From Peptococcaceae bacterium (GTDB lineage Bacteria > Bacillota > Desulfotomaculia > Desulfotomaculales > Desulfocucumaceae), in assembly GCA_023512435.1 (NCBI GenBank), contig JAILZP010000002.1, forward strand, positions 62,001 to 126,000: DNA of 64,000 nt. Direction: 5' to 3'. Below are positions 54,678-63,999 of this stretch, one piece after another. Under the pieces are notes generated by a model. It was not told the DNA's origin. It ran no database searches and worked only from the letters and a program-made list of their open reading frames with translations. How positions within the stretch are numbered: position 1 is the first letter of the stretch; each line of letters starts with the position of its first letter. The position numbers and the translations under genes are program-made.

Positions 54678-55679
54678 GTGAGGAAATTTCGTATTATCAC
54701 CGGCGCGGCAATGGCCGCAGCCCTCATGCTGGTTGTCATGGCCGCAGCCGGCTGCGGCGGCAAGGACAAAAGCGGAGGCCAGCAGGCTGCACAGAAAAAG
54801 AACATATCCATTTCCACCGGAGCCACCAGCGGCACCTACTATCCGCTGGGCACCGCCATCGCCAAAACCCTGACCGACGCCGGCATCGGCCTCAACGTGA
54901 CGGCCGAATCCACCGGCGGTTCCATTGAAAACGCCCGCCTGCTTGGGCAGAATCAAACCGAGATCGCTTTTGTGGAGTCCATGATTGCAGACTGGGCGTA
55001 CAACGGCAAGGAAGTGTACAAGGATAAAAAGGTCGAGAACATCCGCGGGCTGATCTCCCTCTACCCGAACACCATCCAGACTGTGGTCAAGACAAAGTCC
55101 GGGATTAAGAGCTACGCCGACCTGAAGGGCAAAAAGGTGGCGGTGGGCATCCAGGGCAGCTCCAGCCCGCTGGCCATGCAGGCCGTGCTGGAGTCTTACG
55201 GCCTCACCATGAACGACATCAAGCCCCAGTACCTGGCTTTCGGCCCGTCCATGGAACTCCTCAAGGACGACCAGGTGGATGCCGTCATGGTTGACGCCGG
55301 GGCGCCCAACTCGTCCATCATTGACATAAGCACCCAGCACCAGGTCCGGATACTGTCAATCAGTCCCGAAAATATCAAGAAGATCAAGGAAAAGTACCCC
55401 TTCTTCTCGGATCCGGTGACCATTCCCAAGGGAACCTACAAGGGCATCGACGAGGACGTGACCACCACCGGCTCCCTGGCAACCCTGTGCGTGCGGGCGG
55501 ACCTGCCGGAGGAAACGGTCTACAACATCATCAAGACCATCGTGGAGAAACGGGACGATATCGCCAAGGTGCATGAAAAAGGCAAGACCATTGATCTTAA
55601 GACCGCCACAAACGGCTTTTCCATTCCGCTGCACCCCGGTGCCGAAAAGTACTACAAGGAAAAGGGAGTCTTGAAATAG
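54678..55679 (+). CDS. TAXI family TRAP transporter binding lipoprotein
   Basis: 333 residues. The signal peptide ends in AAAGC (Cys 26), giving a lipoprotein. The mature part begins ISISTGATSGTYYPLGTAIA, the TAXI signature, and continues with TAESTGGSIENARLLGQ. It captures the ligand (TAXI members bind glutamate/glutamine or other carboxylates) and hands it to the fused permease. GTG at 54678 with GGGAGG. A terminator closes the operon. Confidence 0.92.
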   Translation: MRKFRIITGAAMAAALMLVVMAAAGCGGKDKSGGQQAAQKKNISISTGATSGTYYPLGTAIAKTLTDAGIGLNVTAESTGGSIENARLLGQNQTEIAFVESMIADWAYNGKEVYKDKKVENIRGLISLYPNTIQTVVKTKSGIKSYADLKGKKVAVGIQGSSSPLAMQAVLESYGLTMNDIKPQYLAFGPSMELLKDDQVDAVMVDAGAPNSSIIDISTQHQVRILSISPENIKKIKEKYPFFSDPVTIPKGTYKGIDEDVTTTGSLATLCVRADLPEETVYNIIKTIVEKRDDIAKVHEKGKTIDLKTATNGFSIPLHPGAEKYYKEKGVLK

Positions 55680-55703
55680 ACAGCCTTAATCCTGTCACAT
55701 AAA

Positions 55704-55736
55704 GCGCCGCAGCCATGACGGGCTGCGGCGCGGTAT
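55704..55736 (+). terminator. Terminator of the TRAP operon
   Basis: GCGCCGCAGCC / GGCTGCGGCGC arms (11 bp) with a 6-nt loop, then GGTATTT. The T-run is short. Confidence 0.6.
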
Positions 55737-55773
55737 TTATACAACGGCGTGCGCGGCATAGATTTTTATCCTT

Positions 55774-56949
55774 TTAATCCTTTCTCAGGGCCTGGTCCAG
55801 GTCCTCTTTGATGTCTTCAATGTCCTCCATACCGATGAAGATTCTGACCATGGACGGGTTGACGTCGTGCAGGTCCATATATTCCGGACCGGCGTCCGGC
55901 TTCGCGATCATCGGGTACCAGACCAGGCTTTCGTAGCCGCCCCAACTGGCTGCTATTTTAAAGTACCGCAGGCTGTCTATGAACCGGGCGGCCTTGGCCG
56001 GCCCGCCCTTGAGCTCCACAGCCAGCAGGGACCCGGCGCCCCGCATCTGCCGGAGGGCCAGGTGGTGCTGGGGGTGGGAAGCGAGCATTGGGTAGTACAC
56101 TCTGGCCACCGCCGGGTGTTCTTCGAGAAATTCGGCAATTTCCAGGCCCACCCGGTTGAAGTGTTCCATGCGCACCGGGAAGGACCGCAGGCCCCGCAGG
56201 ACCAGCCAGGACTCGAAGGGCGGGAGGATGTTGCCCATCAGGTAGTGCTCTTTCCCGGCTATCCCCCCGACCAGGTCCTTGCTCCCAATCACCGCCCCCA
56301 TCAGGACGTCACCGTGGCCGTTCAGGTATTTGCTGCCGGAATGGATAACCAGGTCAATCCCGAATGCCAGGGGGTTCTGGTTGAAGGGGGTGGCGCAGGT
56401 GTTATCGATCATGGTTATTATTCCCTTGCTTTTAGCCAGTCCGGCCACGGCTCCCAGGTCCTGCAGCGAGTATTTCGAGCTGGAGGGGCTCTCCAGGTAG
56501 ATAATCCTGGTCTCGGGCCGGATGGCCCGCTCAAACTCATCAATACTCTTTCCGCTGATGAAGGTGGTGCTGATGTTGTAACGGGGCGCGATTTCGGTCA
56601 GAATGCGGTGGGTGTTCTTGTAAACCGCAGCCACACAAACCACGTGATCCCCGGCCCGGGCCGTACCCATGATGGCCGCCCCGATGGCACCCATGCCGGA
56701 GGCGAAGCACTTGCAAGCCTCCCCGCCCTCCAGGGCGGCCAGCTTTTTCTCCAGCACCTCGGTGGTGGGGTTCAGGACCCGGGTGTAGTAATACCGGCCG
56801 GTTTTTGATCCGGCAAAGTAATCGGCGGCCTCCCGGAAATTCTTGAAGTAAAAGTTGACCGTCTCAAACAGCGGGGGGACAACGGAGTCGCAGAAAGCGC
56901 CTTTTTCCTCACCTAAATGTTGGCAGATTGTGGAAAATTTTTTGGTCAT
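55774..56949 (-). CDS. Trans-sulfuration PLP enzyme (methionine gamma-lyase / cystathionine synthase type)
   Basis: 391 residues, Cys/Met metabolism PLP family. The substrate Tyr/Arg pair is in YYYTRVLNPTTEVLE; the GMGAIGAAIMG loop, TMIDNTCATPFNQNPL and the PLP Lys in VIHSGSKYLNGHGDV (near 206) are all present. The likely reaction is C-S or gamma-elimination from methionine, homocysteine or cystathionine; the exact one cannot be fixed. It is last in the block with the 2-oxoacid:ferredoxin oxidoreductase, which could oxidise the 2-oxobutyrate formed. Confidence 0.85.
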   Translation of the reverse strand: MTKKFSTICQHLGEEKGAFCDSVVPPLFETVNFYFKNFREAADYFAGSKTGRYYYTRVLNPTTEVLEKKLAALEGGEACKCFASGMGAIGAAIMGTARAGDHVVCVAAVYKNTHRILTEIAPRYNISTTFISGKSIDEFERAIRPETRIIYLESPSSSKYSLQDLGAVAGLAKSKGIITMIDNTCATPFNQNPLAFGIDLVIHSGSKYLNGHGDVLMGAVIGSKDLVGGIAGKEHYLMGNILPPFESWLVLRGLRSFPVRMEHFNRVGLEIAEFLEEHPAVARVYYPMLASHPQHHLALRQMRGAGSLLAVELKGGPAKAARFIDSLRYFKIAASWGGYESLVWYPMIAKPDAGPEYMDLHDVNPSMVRIFIGMEDIEDIKEDLDQALRKD

Positions 56950-57022
56950 AACGGCATCTCCACGTCGTCTATTCTGTATTCTGTCTCCAGTTTTCTGACA
57001 AAAGAGGCTTGCTGCAGGGCGA

Positions 57023-58204
57023 TTAGAAGGTTACCCTGCCCACGTTATTCTTGATTCTTTCGATGGCTTCCCTGAGGCGTTCGGTGGGCACCGTCAGTGA
57101 TATGCGGATGTAGCCGTCCCCCTCAACTGGGCCGTACCCGGCGCCGGGGGTGACCACCACGTCGGCCTTGTCGAAGATCATCTCGGCAAAGGACCCGGAG
57201 GTGTATCCGGCGGGAACGGGGGCCCATACGTAAAAGGCGGCTTTGGGCTTCTCCAGGTTCCAGCCCATGGCGTTCAGGCCGTCCACGCAGATGTCCCGTC
57301 GCTCCTTGTATATGTCGCACATTTTCCGGGTGAAGGACTGGTCCGCCAGCAGGGCCTTCACGGCAGCCATCTGGATGGCCTGGAACTGGCCTGTGTCCAG
57401 GTTGCTCTTGAGGCGTCCAAGGGCTTCCACCGCGTCGGGGTTTCCGGCGCACCAGCCTATCCGCCAGCCGGTCATGTTGTATGGCTTGGAGGCGGAACCG
57501 AACTCCACGCCCACTTCCTTGGCCCCGGGGAACTGCAGAAAACTGGGGGGCCTGTATCCGTCGTATGCGATGTCGCAGTACGCCATGTCGTGGCAGATCA
57601 GGATTTCATACTCCCTGGCGAAGGCGATGGCCTCTTTGAAGAACTCCCCGGTGGCGATGGCGCCGGTGGGGTTGTTGGGGTAGCACAGGAACATCATCCT
57701 GGCCTTTTTGGCCACGTCTGTGGGGATTGCGCCCAGGTCGGGCAGGAAGCCGTTTTCGGCCTTCAGGGGCATCCAGTAGGGCTCACCGCCGGCCAGGATC
57801 ACTCCGTTGCCGTAAACCGGGTAGCAGGGGTCGGGAACCAGGGCGATGTCGCCGGGGTTGATGTAGCACCAGGCAATGTGTCCGATTCCCTCCTTGGACC
57901 CGATCAGCATGACCACTTCGCTTTTGCCGTCAAGTTCAACCCCGAACCTGTTGTTGTACCACCGGGCCACCGCCTGCCGGAAGGCCGGCATGCCGAAGTA
58001 GGAGGAGTACCTGTGGTTTTGGGGGTTCCTGGCCTCCCTGCACAGCTCGTCGATGATGTAGTCCGGGGTGGGCAGGTCGGGGTCGCCGATGCCCAGGTTG
58101 ATCACGTCCACACCCCTGGCCCTCTTTTCCTGGATCATCTTGTCCAGCCGGGCGAACAGGTAGACCGGCAGTTTCTCTATGCGCCTGGCGGTCTCAAATT
58201 TCAT
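57023..58204 (-). CDS. dapL: LL-diaminopimelate aminotransferase-like protein
   Basis: Class I PLP aminotransferase of 393 residues. [47 protein letters not shown] and the PLP Lys in [16 protein letters not shown] (near 237) are typical of the DapL branch. In anaerobes DapL makes LL-diaminopimelate directly from tetrahydrodipicolinate. The gene is away from other dap genes and next to a 2-oxoacid oxidoreductase, so a role with another amino acid is also plausible. Confidence 0.82.
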   Translation of the reverse strand: MKFETARRIEKLPVYLFARLDKMIQEKRARGVDVINLGIGDPDLPTPDYIIDELCREARNPQNHRYSSYFGMPAFRQAVARWYNNRFGVELDGKSEVVMLIGSKEGIGHIAWCYINPGDIALVPDPCYPVYGNGVILAGGEPYWMPLKAENGFLPDLGAIPTDVAKKARMMFLCYPNNPTGAIATGEFFKEAIAFAREYEILICHDMAYCDIAYDGYRPPSFLQFPGAKEVGVEFGSASKPYNMTGWRIGWCAGNPDAVEALGRLKSNLDTGQFQAIQMAAVKALLADQSFTRKMCDIYKERRDICVDGLNAMGWNLEKPKAAFYVWAPVPAGYTSGSFAEMIFDKADVVVTPGAGYGPVEGDGYIRISLTVPTERLREAIERIKNNVGRVTF

Positions 58205-58310
58205 GCTGGACTTCTCCTTTCAAAAAAAATCTCTACCTTCATCCCCGCAGAAATTTCTTTCGCCGGGTCAGGCGGAGGATGGAACAGCAGCCGGTTTGAT
58301 TCGCCAGTGT

Positions 58311-59954
58311 TCAGGAACCGCCGGCCTCCTCAATTTTTATGGCGAAATCCGGGCAGACCATCAGGCACCTCAGGCAGCCCACGCACCTTTCGGTGTTGGC
58401 GGCCACCATGGGCTTGTGGCCTAATGGATTGAAGGACCCGGAGACCCTGAACACGTCCAGGGTGCAGACTTCCTTGCAGTAGCCGCACTCCTTGCAGATG
58501 GAAAAACTGACTTCCACGCGGTAGTGCCGGAGGTCGCAGGACAGGCAGCGCTGGGCTTCCCTGACCGCGGCCAGGTCGTCGTAGCCCTGTTCCACCGGCT
58601 GGAAACCGCCCCTGCGTTCTTCCGCAGGTATGGCCGGGGCCTGCTGGCGGGCGGTCCCCCTGGGGGCCTCCTCCCGCAGGCCGGCGCCGTTGTCCGGTAC
58701 CGGCTTTTCATCTATGACGCCGTTTCCGCCCAGGTACCTGTCTATGGATGAAGCCGCCCGGCGGCCCTGGGCGATGGCCTGGATGATGGAAGACGGCCCT
58801 GTCACCGCGTCGCCGCCGGCAAACACCCCTTGCAGGGAAGCGGCCAGGGTGTCCGGGTCCACCTTCACGGTGCCGCCGGCGCCGCTCTCCAGGCCCAGGG
58901 ACAGGGCGTCGGCGGACTGCCCCACGGCGGCGATCAGGGTGTCGCAGCAGATGGCGAACTCGCTTCCCTCCACCGGGACCGGGCGGGGCCTGCCGCTTTC
59001 GTCGGGGTCACCCAGGGCCATCCTGACGCAGATCACCCTGTCTTTGTCCACCGCTTTGGGGGCGGCCAGGAATTCAAACCTGACCCCTTCTTCCAGGGCG
59101 GCCCTGACTTCTTCCGGGCCGGCCGGCATTTCCGCCCTGGTGCGCCGGTACAGCACCACCACTTCCCGGGCCCCCAGGCGCACCGAGGACCTGGCGGCGT
59201 CTATGGCGGTGTTGCCGCCGCCCACCACCAGCACTTTTTCGCCCACCGGCGGGGGATCTCCGGTGTTCACGGCCCGCAGGAAGGTTATGCCGTCCACGGC
59301 CCGGACGGACCCGCCTTCAAGGTCCATTCCCAGCCCCAGCCAGGCCCCGGTGGCGGCAAGCACGGCGTCGTATCCCTCCCGCAGAAGTTTTTCCGCCGAT
59401 TCCACCCTGGCGCCGGTTTTGATCTCCACGCCCCGGCCGGTAATAGCCCTGATTTCTTCGTCCAATACCCGTTTGGGCAGGCGGTATCCGGGAATGCCGT
59501 AGCGCAGCATGCCGCCGGGCAGGGGCATGGCTTCGAAAACGGTGACCCGGTGGCCCTTCCCGGCCAGGTAATAGGCCGCCGTCAGGCCGCAGGGGCCGGC
59601 ACCGGCCACGGCCACCCTTTTGCCCGTGGGCGGGCTTGTCTTTACTCCGGCCTTCCACGTTTCCCCGCCCTTTTCCACGGCCGCCCGCTTCAGCATGCGG
59701 ATGGCCACCGGTTCGTCGTACTGCCGGCGGGCGCATTTCGATTCGCAGGGGTGGACGCAGGCGTATGCGCACGCCGCGGGAAAGGGTATCCTTTCCCTGA
59801 TTACGGCCAGCGCCCGGTCAAATTTGCCCTCCTTGATGTACCTTACATAGCGGGGCACGTCAACTCCCGCGGGGCAGGCCTCCCTGCAGGGGGCTTTCAT
59901 TTTCCCGTTCAGTCCTTCCATGCTTTTCGCGTCAACTCCTTTGTGCCGCCTCAT
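58311..59954 (-). CDS. GltD-like NAD(P)H flavoprotein with Fe-S clusters at both ends
   Basis: 547 residues. The N-terminal Cys-rich domain (CREACPAGVDVPRYVRYI; CVHPCESKC) is followed by the FAD motif VAVAGAGPCGLTAAYYLAG (near 115), the NAD(P) motif VLVVGGGNTAIDAARSSV and GVFAGGDAVTGPSS. A C-terminal ferredoxin domain (CKECGYCKEVC; CVGCLRCLMVCP) is added. It starts with ATGA overlap on korC. It probably links NAD(P)H to ferredoxin or to the 2-oxoacid oxidoreductase, which lacks its own ferredoxin gene here. Confidence 0.88.
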   Translation of the reverse strand: MRRHKGVDAKSMEGLNGKMKAPCREACPAGVDVPRYVRYIKEGKFDRALAVIRERIPFPAACAYACVHPCESKCARRQYDEPVAIRMLKRAAVEKGGETWKAGVKTSPPTGKRVAVAGAGPCGLTAAYYLAGKGHRVTVFEAMPLPGGMLRYGIPGYRLPKRVLDEEIRAITGRGVEIKTGARVESAEKLLREGYDAVLAATGAWLGLGMDLEGGSVRAVDGITFLRAVNTGDPPPVGEKVLVVGGGNTAIDAARSSVRLGAREVVVLYRRTRAEMPAGPEEVRAALEEGVRFEFLAAPKAVDKDRVICVRMALGDPDESGRPRPVPVEGSEFAICCDTLIAAVGQSADALSLGLESGAGGTVKVDPDTLAASLQGVFAGGDAVTGPSSIIQAIAQGRRAASSIDRYLGGNGVIDEKPVPDNGAGLREEAPRGTARQQAPAIPAEERRGGFQPVEQGYDDLAAVREAQRCLSCDLRHYRVEVSFSICKECGYCKEVCTLDVFRVSGSFNPLGHKPMVAANTERCVGCLRCLMVCPDFAIKIEEAGGS

Positions 59955-60487
59955 CCGGCGATGAGGCCGGCGCCGGTGTGCAGCGCCTTGAGGTTCATCT
60001 CGGCGGTTTTCCCGGAAAATCTTTTGTTGATCACCCTGGCCAGGCTCTCCAATTCCACCAGGCCGGTAACGGCGCTCATCACGCCCAGGGCGATCATGTT
60101 GGCCGTGCCCACGTGGCCCAGTTTTTCGGCCAATTCGGTAAAGGGGTAGCCGTAGAAGTTTTCTCCGGTGCGGGGCTTTAAAAGCGTGGTGTCGTAAAAA
60201 ACGGGAATCCCGGACCCGGCCAGGTCCTGGTATTTTTCCATGGCTTCTTCGGTCAGGACCAGGACTACGTCGGGTTTTTCCACCTGCTGAAAAATTATTT
60301 CGTCCCTGTCCATGATCACTTCGGCGGCGGAAAAGCCGCCCCGGCTGGCAATGCCGTAGGACTGGGTCTGGACCACGTTTTTGCCTTCCAGCATGGCCGC
60401 CTCGCCCAGCATGATGCCGGATACGATCAACCCCTGTCCTCCCGATCCGGCCATGATCACTTCATACCTGTCCTTTTTCTCCGTCAT
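59951..60487 (-). CDS. korC: 2-oxoacid:ferredoxin oxidoreductase gamma subunit
   Basis: 178 residues. GSGGQGLIVSGIMLGEAA and QSYGIASRGGFSAAEVIM are the gamma-domain signatures. It completes the KorABC-type enzyme that oxidatively decarboxylates a 2-oxoacid to acyl-CoA and reduces ferredoxin. It follows korB by 14 nt. Confidence 0.92.
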   Translation of the reverse strand: MTEKKDRYEVIMAGSGGQGLIVSGIMLGEAAMLEGKNVVQTQSYGIASRGGFSAAEVIMDRDEIIFQQVEKPDVVLVLTEEAMEKYQDLAGSGIPVFYDTTLLKPRTGENFYGYPFTELAEKLGHVGTANMIALGVMSAVTGLVELESLARVINKRFSGKTAEMNLKALHTGAGLIAG

Positions 60488-60501
60488 CTTTGCCGCCTCC
60501 C

Positions 60502-61320
60502 TTAAGACCGCGCGGCCCTGGCCCGGATCTCTTCGTACCTGGTGTTGAAGTCCGGGGCGTTCCGGTCCACCAGCCTGCCGAAGGGGAAATATCCTTCTTC
60601 TTTGGGATGGGCCAGCGGGTCGTACTGTTCCACCGGTACGGCTTTTTCCTTAAGCCACCGGATCATTTCCAGGGCCGGTTTCAGGTTGTTGTTGCGCCCG
60701 AAGTGGGTGGGGCAGGGGCTGATTGCTTCCACCAGGGAGAAGCCTTTCTTGGTCAGGGCTTCTTTTATGCTGTTCTGCAGCTCCCACCCGTGGCAGGCGG
60801 TGCCCCTGGCCACGTAGTTGGCGCCGGCGGCGTCTGCCAGGGCGCAGATGTCGAATTCCCTTTCCGGGTTGCCGTAAACGGTGGTGCTGGTGATTTTGCC
60901 GGCGGGGGTGGTGCCGGATACCTGCCCTCCGGTCATGCCGTAGTTCATGTTGTTCACCACGATGGCGGTGAGGTCGATGTTGCGCCTGGCGGCGTGGATG
61001 AAGTGGTTGCCGCCGATGGTTACGCTGTCTCCGTCTCCCATCAGGACCACCACGTTGAGTCTGGGGTTGAAGGCCTTGATCCCGGTGGCGAAGGCCAGGG
61101 CCCGGCCGTGGGTGGTGTGCAGGGCGTTGGTGACCAGGTAGTCGTCGGCCTTGCCCCAGCAGCCGATGCCGGTTACCACCACCGTTTCCTCGTTTTTGAA
61201 ATCCAGTTCTTCGAAGGCCCGCAGCATGGCCCCCAGTACGGTGCCGGCGCCGCAGCCGGGGCACCACATGTGCGGCAGCACGCCGTCCTTTAAGTACTTG
61301 ACGCCTGTGGCGTGTGACAA
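60502..61320 (-). CDS. korB: 2-oxoacid:ferredoxin oxidoreductase beta subunit
   Basis: 272 residues. The TPP-binding subunit: HMWCPGCGAGTVLGAM (near 20), GIGCWGKADD, LMGDGDSVTIGGNHFIHA and VNNMNYGMTGGQVS, in which GDG...NN binds Mg-TPP. I chose the TTG at 61320 with GAGAGGTG upstream; the frame is open to 61365. It lacks a ferredoxin domain, as in KorB. Confidence 0.92.
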   Translation of the reverse strand: MSHATGVKYLKDGVLPHMWCPGCGAGTVLGAMLRAFEELDFKNEETVVVTGIGCWGKADDYLVTNALHTTHGRALAFATGIKAFNPRLNVVVLMGDGDSVTIGGNHFIHAARRNIDLTAIVVNNMNYGMTGGQVSGTTPAGKITSTTVYGNPEREFDICALADAAGANYVARGTACHGWELQNSIKEALTKKGFSLVEAISPCPTHFGRNNNLKPALEMIRWLKEKAVPVEQYDPLAHPKEEGYFPFGRLVDRNAPDFNTRYEEIRARAARS

Positions 61321-61400
61321 ACTGGAACACCTCTCTTTTAATAAGGGCTGGGATATCTTTATCACAACCCTCCGGGGTAATCCTGAGGGCTAATGGGGTA

Positions 61401-62540
61401 TTACATGACGGCCTCCAGTATGTCCTTGGGGGTGATGATCTGGCCGTTGAATTTGTTGACTCTCCGTATGTCCTTGCCGGGACCCAGGGCTTTGCGCACC
61501 TCTCCCGCCACCTGGCCGGCGTAGTTCATTTCGGGCACCACCACGGTCCGGGCGTTCTCGCCCAAAACGGCCACCTCCAGGTCGGGGAAGGGCCAGAGGG
61601 TGATCAGCTGCAGCACTCCGGCCTTGACCCCGCGTTTCCTGGCTTCCAGGGCCGCCGCCCGGGCCGCCCTGGTGACGGCCCCGAAGGCCACCAACAGCAC
61701 GTCACAGCCGTCGCCGGTGTAATAGCTCCTGGTCATTACGATCTCGTCCCTGTGCGTTTCGATCTTCCGGTGCAGCTGGGCCACCCGCCAGGCGGCGTTG
61801 GCCGGGCTGTTGTTGCTGTACCCGTCCGGGCCGTGCATGGAGCTGGACACGTGGAACACGTACCGGCTGCCGTAGGCGGCCAGGGGGGCCACGCCGTCCT
61901 CGCCGGCTTCAAAGGGTTTGTACTGTCCGGGCGGGCAGGCGGGCTTTTTCCTGTCCACCACCTCCAGTTCTCCCGGGGCAGGGGCGGTGAAGCTTTCCCG
62001 CATGTGGGCCACGATTTCGTCGGCGGCCAGGATCACCGGCACTCTGAATCTCTCGGCCAGGTTGAAGGCCTGCACGGTCAGGGTAAAGCATTCCTTCACC
62101 GAGGAGGGGGACAGGGCGATGATGCTCTGGTCCCCGTGCCGGCCCCAGCGGACCTGCATTACGTCCGACTGGGCGGGCTTGGTGGCCAGGCCGGTGCTGG
62201 GGCCGGACCGCTGCACGTTTATCACCACGCAGGGCACTTCCCCCATCACCGCCAGGCCCAGGTTTTCCTGCATCAGGGAGAACCCCGGCCCGCTGGTGGC
62301 CGTGAAGGCCTTGGCCCCGGCCAGGGAAGCCCCCACCACGGCGGCTATGCTGGCGATTTCATCTTCCATCTGTATGTACATGCCCCCGACCCCGGGCATG
62401 ATCCGGGAGCATTCCTCGGCGATCTCGGAGGATGGGGTGATCGGGTAGCCGGCGTAAAACCTGGCCCCGGCATAGATCGCTCCCTCGGCTATGGCCTGGT
62501 TGCCCTGAATCAGTCTCGCTTCCCGTTGCAAGTGGGTCAC
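61401..62540 (-). CDS. korA: 2-oxoacid:ferredoxin oxidoreductase alpha subunit
   Basis: 379 residues. The alpha-subunit motifs are IQGNQAIAEGAIYAGARFYA, GYPITPSSEIAEE and TATSGPGFSLMQENLGLA. With korB and korC it forms the complete enzyme. Substrate could be 2-oxoglutarate, 2-oxobutyrate or a branched-chain 2-oxoacid; the neighbouring lyase and aminotransferase favour an amino-acid-derived acid. GTG at 62540 with AAAGGAACG. Confidence 0.92.
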   Translation of the reverse strand: MTHLQREARLIQGNQAIAEGAIYAGARFYAGYPITPSSEIAEECSRIMPGVGGMYIQMEDEIASIAAVVGASLAGAKAFTATSGPGFSLMQENLGLAVMGEVPCVVINVQRSGPSTGLATKPAQSDVMQVRWGRHGDQSIIALSPSSVKECFTLTVQAFNLAERFRVPVILAADEIVAHMRESFTAPAPGELEVVDRKKPACPPGQYKPFEAGEDGVAPLAAYGSRYVFHVSSSMHGPDGYSNNSPANAAWRVAQLHRKIETHRDEIVMTRSYYTGDGCDVLLVAFGAVTRAARAAALEARKRGVKAGVLQLITLWPFPDLEVAVLGENARTVVVPEMNYAGQVAGEVRKALGPGKDIRRVNKFNGQIITPKDILEAVM

Positions 62541-62619
62541 CGTTCCTTTCTCTGTAAATCAATCAGCTTTCCACTCAACTTCAGGAAAAAAACCAATGCA
62601 AATAATGACAGTTTACCAA

Positions 62620-62952
62620 TCATATAGTATGTTCTTCTCCCCTTTGGCATTTTTTTATATAGAAACCGGGGGGAGGGCACCCTTCAATATGAAATCCCTC
62701 GTAGGGCAAATCCTTTGTACAATTCCCTATTAAAAACTTTTTCTCTCCAAAATTTTTTTATTTCGCTAATTTTCCTATAGGGAAGCTACTAACAAAGGAT
62801 TAGTGGTAGCTCCTGTTGTAGATGGCAAGTCAACGCCAAAATTTGGTTTAATTAAAACTGTATATGACCCCAATTAATGAAACAGCCTCACGGGTAACCT
62901 CTCTAATATCCGTTCCTTTCACTATAGATACAATTGTTTTAAAGTCGCCCAT
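62620..62952 (-). pseudogene. Decayed DUF362 family gene
   Basis: Three reading-frame pieces on one strand match different parts of the DUF362 family. MGDFKTIVSIVKGTDIREVT and a stop lie at the 5' end (ATG at 62952, GAGGGTG upstream). VLIKPNFGVDLPSTTGATTN with NPLLVAS follows in another frame. GNCTKDLPYEGFHIEGCPPP then runs to the stop at 62620. The total length is far below a normal DUF362 protein. Frameshift and large internal deletions are inferred. The AT-rich context fits a degenerating gene. Confidence 0.55.
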
Positions 62953-62988
62953 GTAGACACCCTCTTTTATTCAATACAGGGTGAAATC

Positions 62989-63999
62989 TTAGGAAAAGCC
63001 CTCCAAAAAGTTGGCGACTTCCGGATTAACCAGGTACTTTGGATTACGATTTTCCAGGACATCCAGAATGCCGTTCGCGACATCCACAGCCATGTTTTGA
63101 AGCGCCAGGTCAGTCATGGCCGCCATATGGGGAGTAAGAAGAACGTTGTCCAATTCGAAAAGCTTCATGTCTTTTGCCGGGGGCTCTTCTTCAAATACAT
63201 CCAGCGCGGCCCCGGCTAGCCTTCCCTCTTTTAGGGCCCTGTAAAGCGCCTCTTCATCTATGATACCGCCCCTTGATGTGTTTATCAGGTATGCATCCGG
63301 TTTGATTAAAAGAAGCTCCCTTTCACCGATCAAATGATGAACACCTTTTGAATAAGGCAGGTGTAGTGATATGAAGTCCGCTCTTTCCAGTGCGGCATCA
63401 AGTGTATAAACCCGCTCTACCCCTAGAGCGGCGAAAATTTTGTCCGGAACCAGTGGATCATAGGATTTTACACGCATATGGAAACAGTTTGCGGCTATGC
63501 CGGCCACCCTGCGGGCAATTCTCCCCATCCCCACCAGCCCCAAGGTTTTTCCGCATATCTCCAGGGTGGAATAGCCCAAATTTTGAACAAGCCCCGGCAA
63601 TGACCCGGCGCGGCAAAATACACCCGATCTAAAATCTTTCTCGGCCTTGTTAAAATTTCGCGCACAATGCAAAATTGCCCAGATTGTGTGTTCAGCCACG
63701 GCGTTGGTGTTGGCATCGGGGGTGTTGACAACCTTAATTCCCAGCCGGGTAGCCGCGGACAGGTCTATATTGTCAGTCCCTATACCGTGCCGGCCAATGA
63801 CTTTCAGCCTTTCGCCAGCCTCCATCATAGAGGAGGTAACCCTGCTGCTTCTCACCAGCAGGGCGTCCGCGTCCTTTATAAACGGGATGACATCACTCTC
63901 CGAGGGACTGGGAGCTACCACCACATCCCCCTTTCCCCGCAAAAGATCAATGCCGACCTGGGAAATGGACTCTGTCAGCAAAATTTTATACCTTGCCAT
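62989..63999 (-). CDS. D-2-hydroxyacid dehydrogenase (phosphoglycerate dehydrogenase-like)
   Basis: 336 residues. The NAD-binding GLVGMGRIARRVAG is near 156. Catalytic residues are in INTSRGGIIDEEAL (Arg), ALDVFEEEPP (Glu) and LLTPHMAA (His). Length and motifs fit phosphoglycerate dehydrogenase without the ACT domain, or another hydroxyacid dehydrogenase; I cannot choose. It starts one base from the window edge. It lies upstream of the decayed DUF362 gene and may once have formed an operon with it. Confidence 0.85.
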   Translation of the reverse strand: MARYKILLTESISQVGIDLLRGKGDVVVAPSPSESDVIPFIKDADALLVRSSRVTSSMMEAGERLKVIGRHGIGTDNIDLSAATRLGIKVVNTPDANTNAVAEHTIWAILHCARNFNKAEKDFRSGVFCRAGSLPGLVQNLGYSTLEICGKTLGLVGMGRIARRVAGIAANCFHMRVKSYDPLVPDKIFAALGVERVYTLDAALERADFISLHLPYSKGVHHLIGERELLLIKPDAYLINTSRGGIIDEEALYRALKEGRLAGAALDVFEEEPPAKDMKLFELDNVLLTPHMAAMTDLALQNMAVDVANGILDVLENRNPKYLVNPEVANFLEGFS

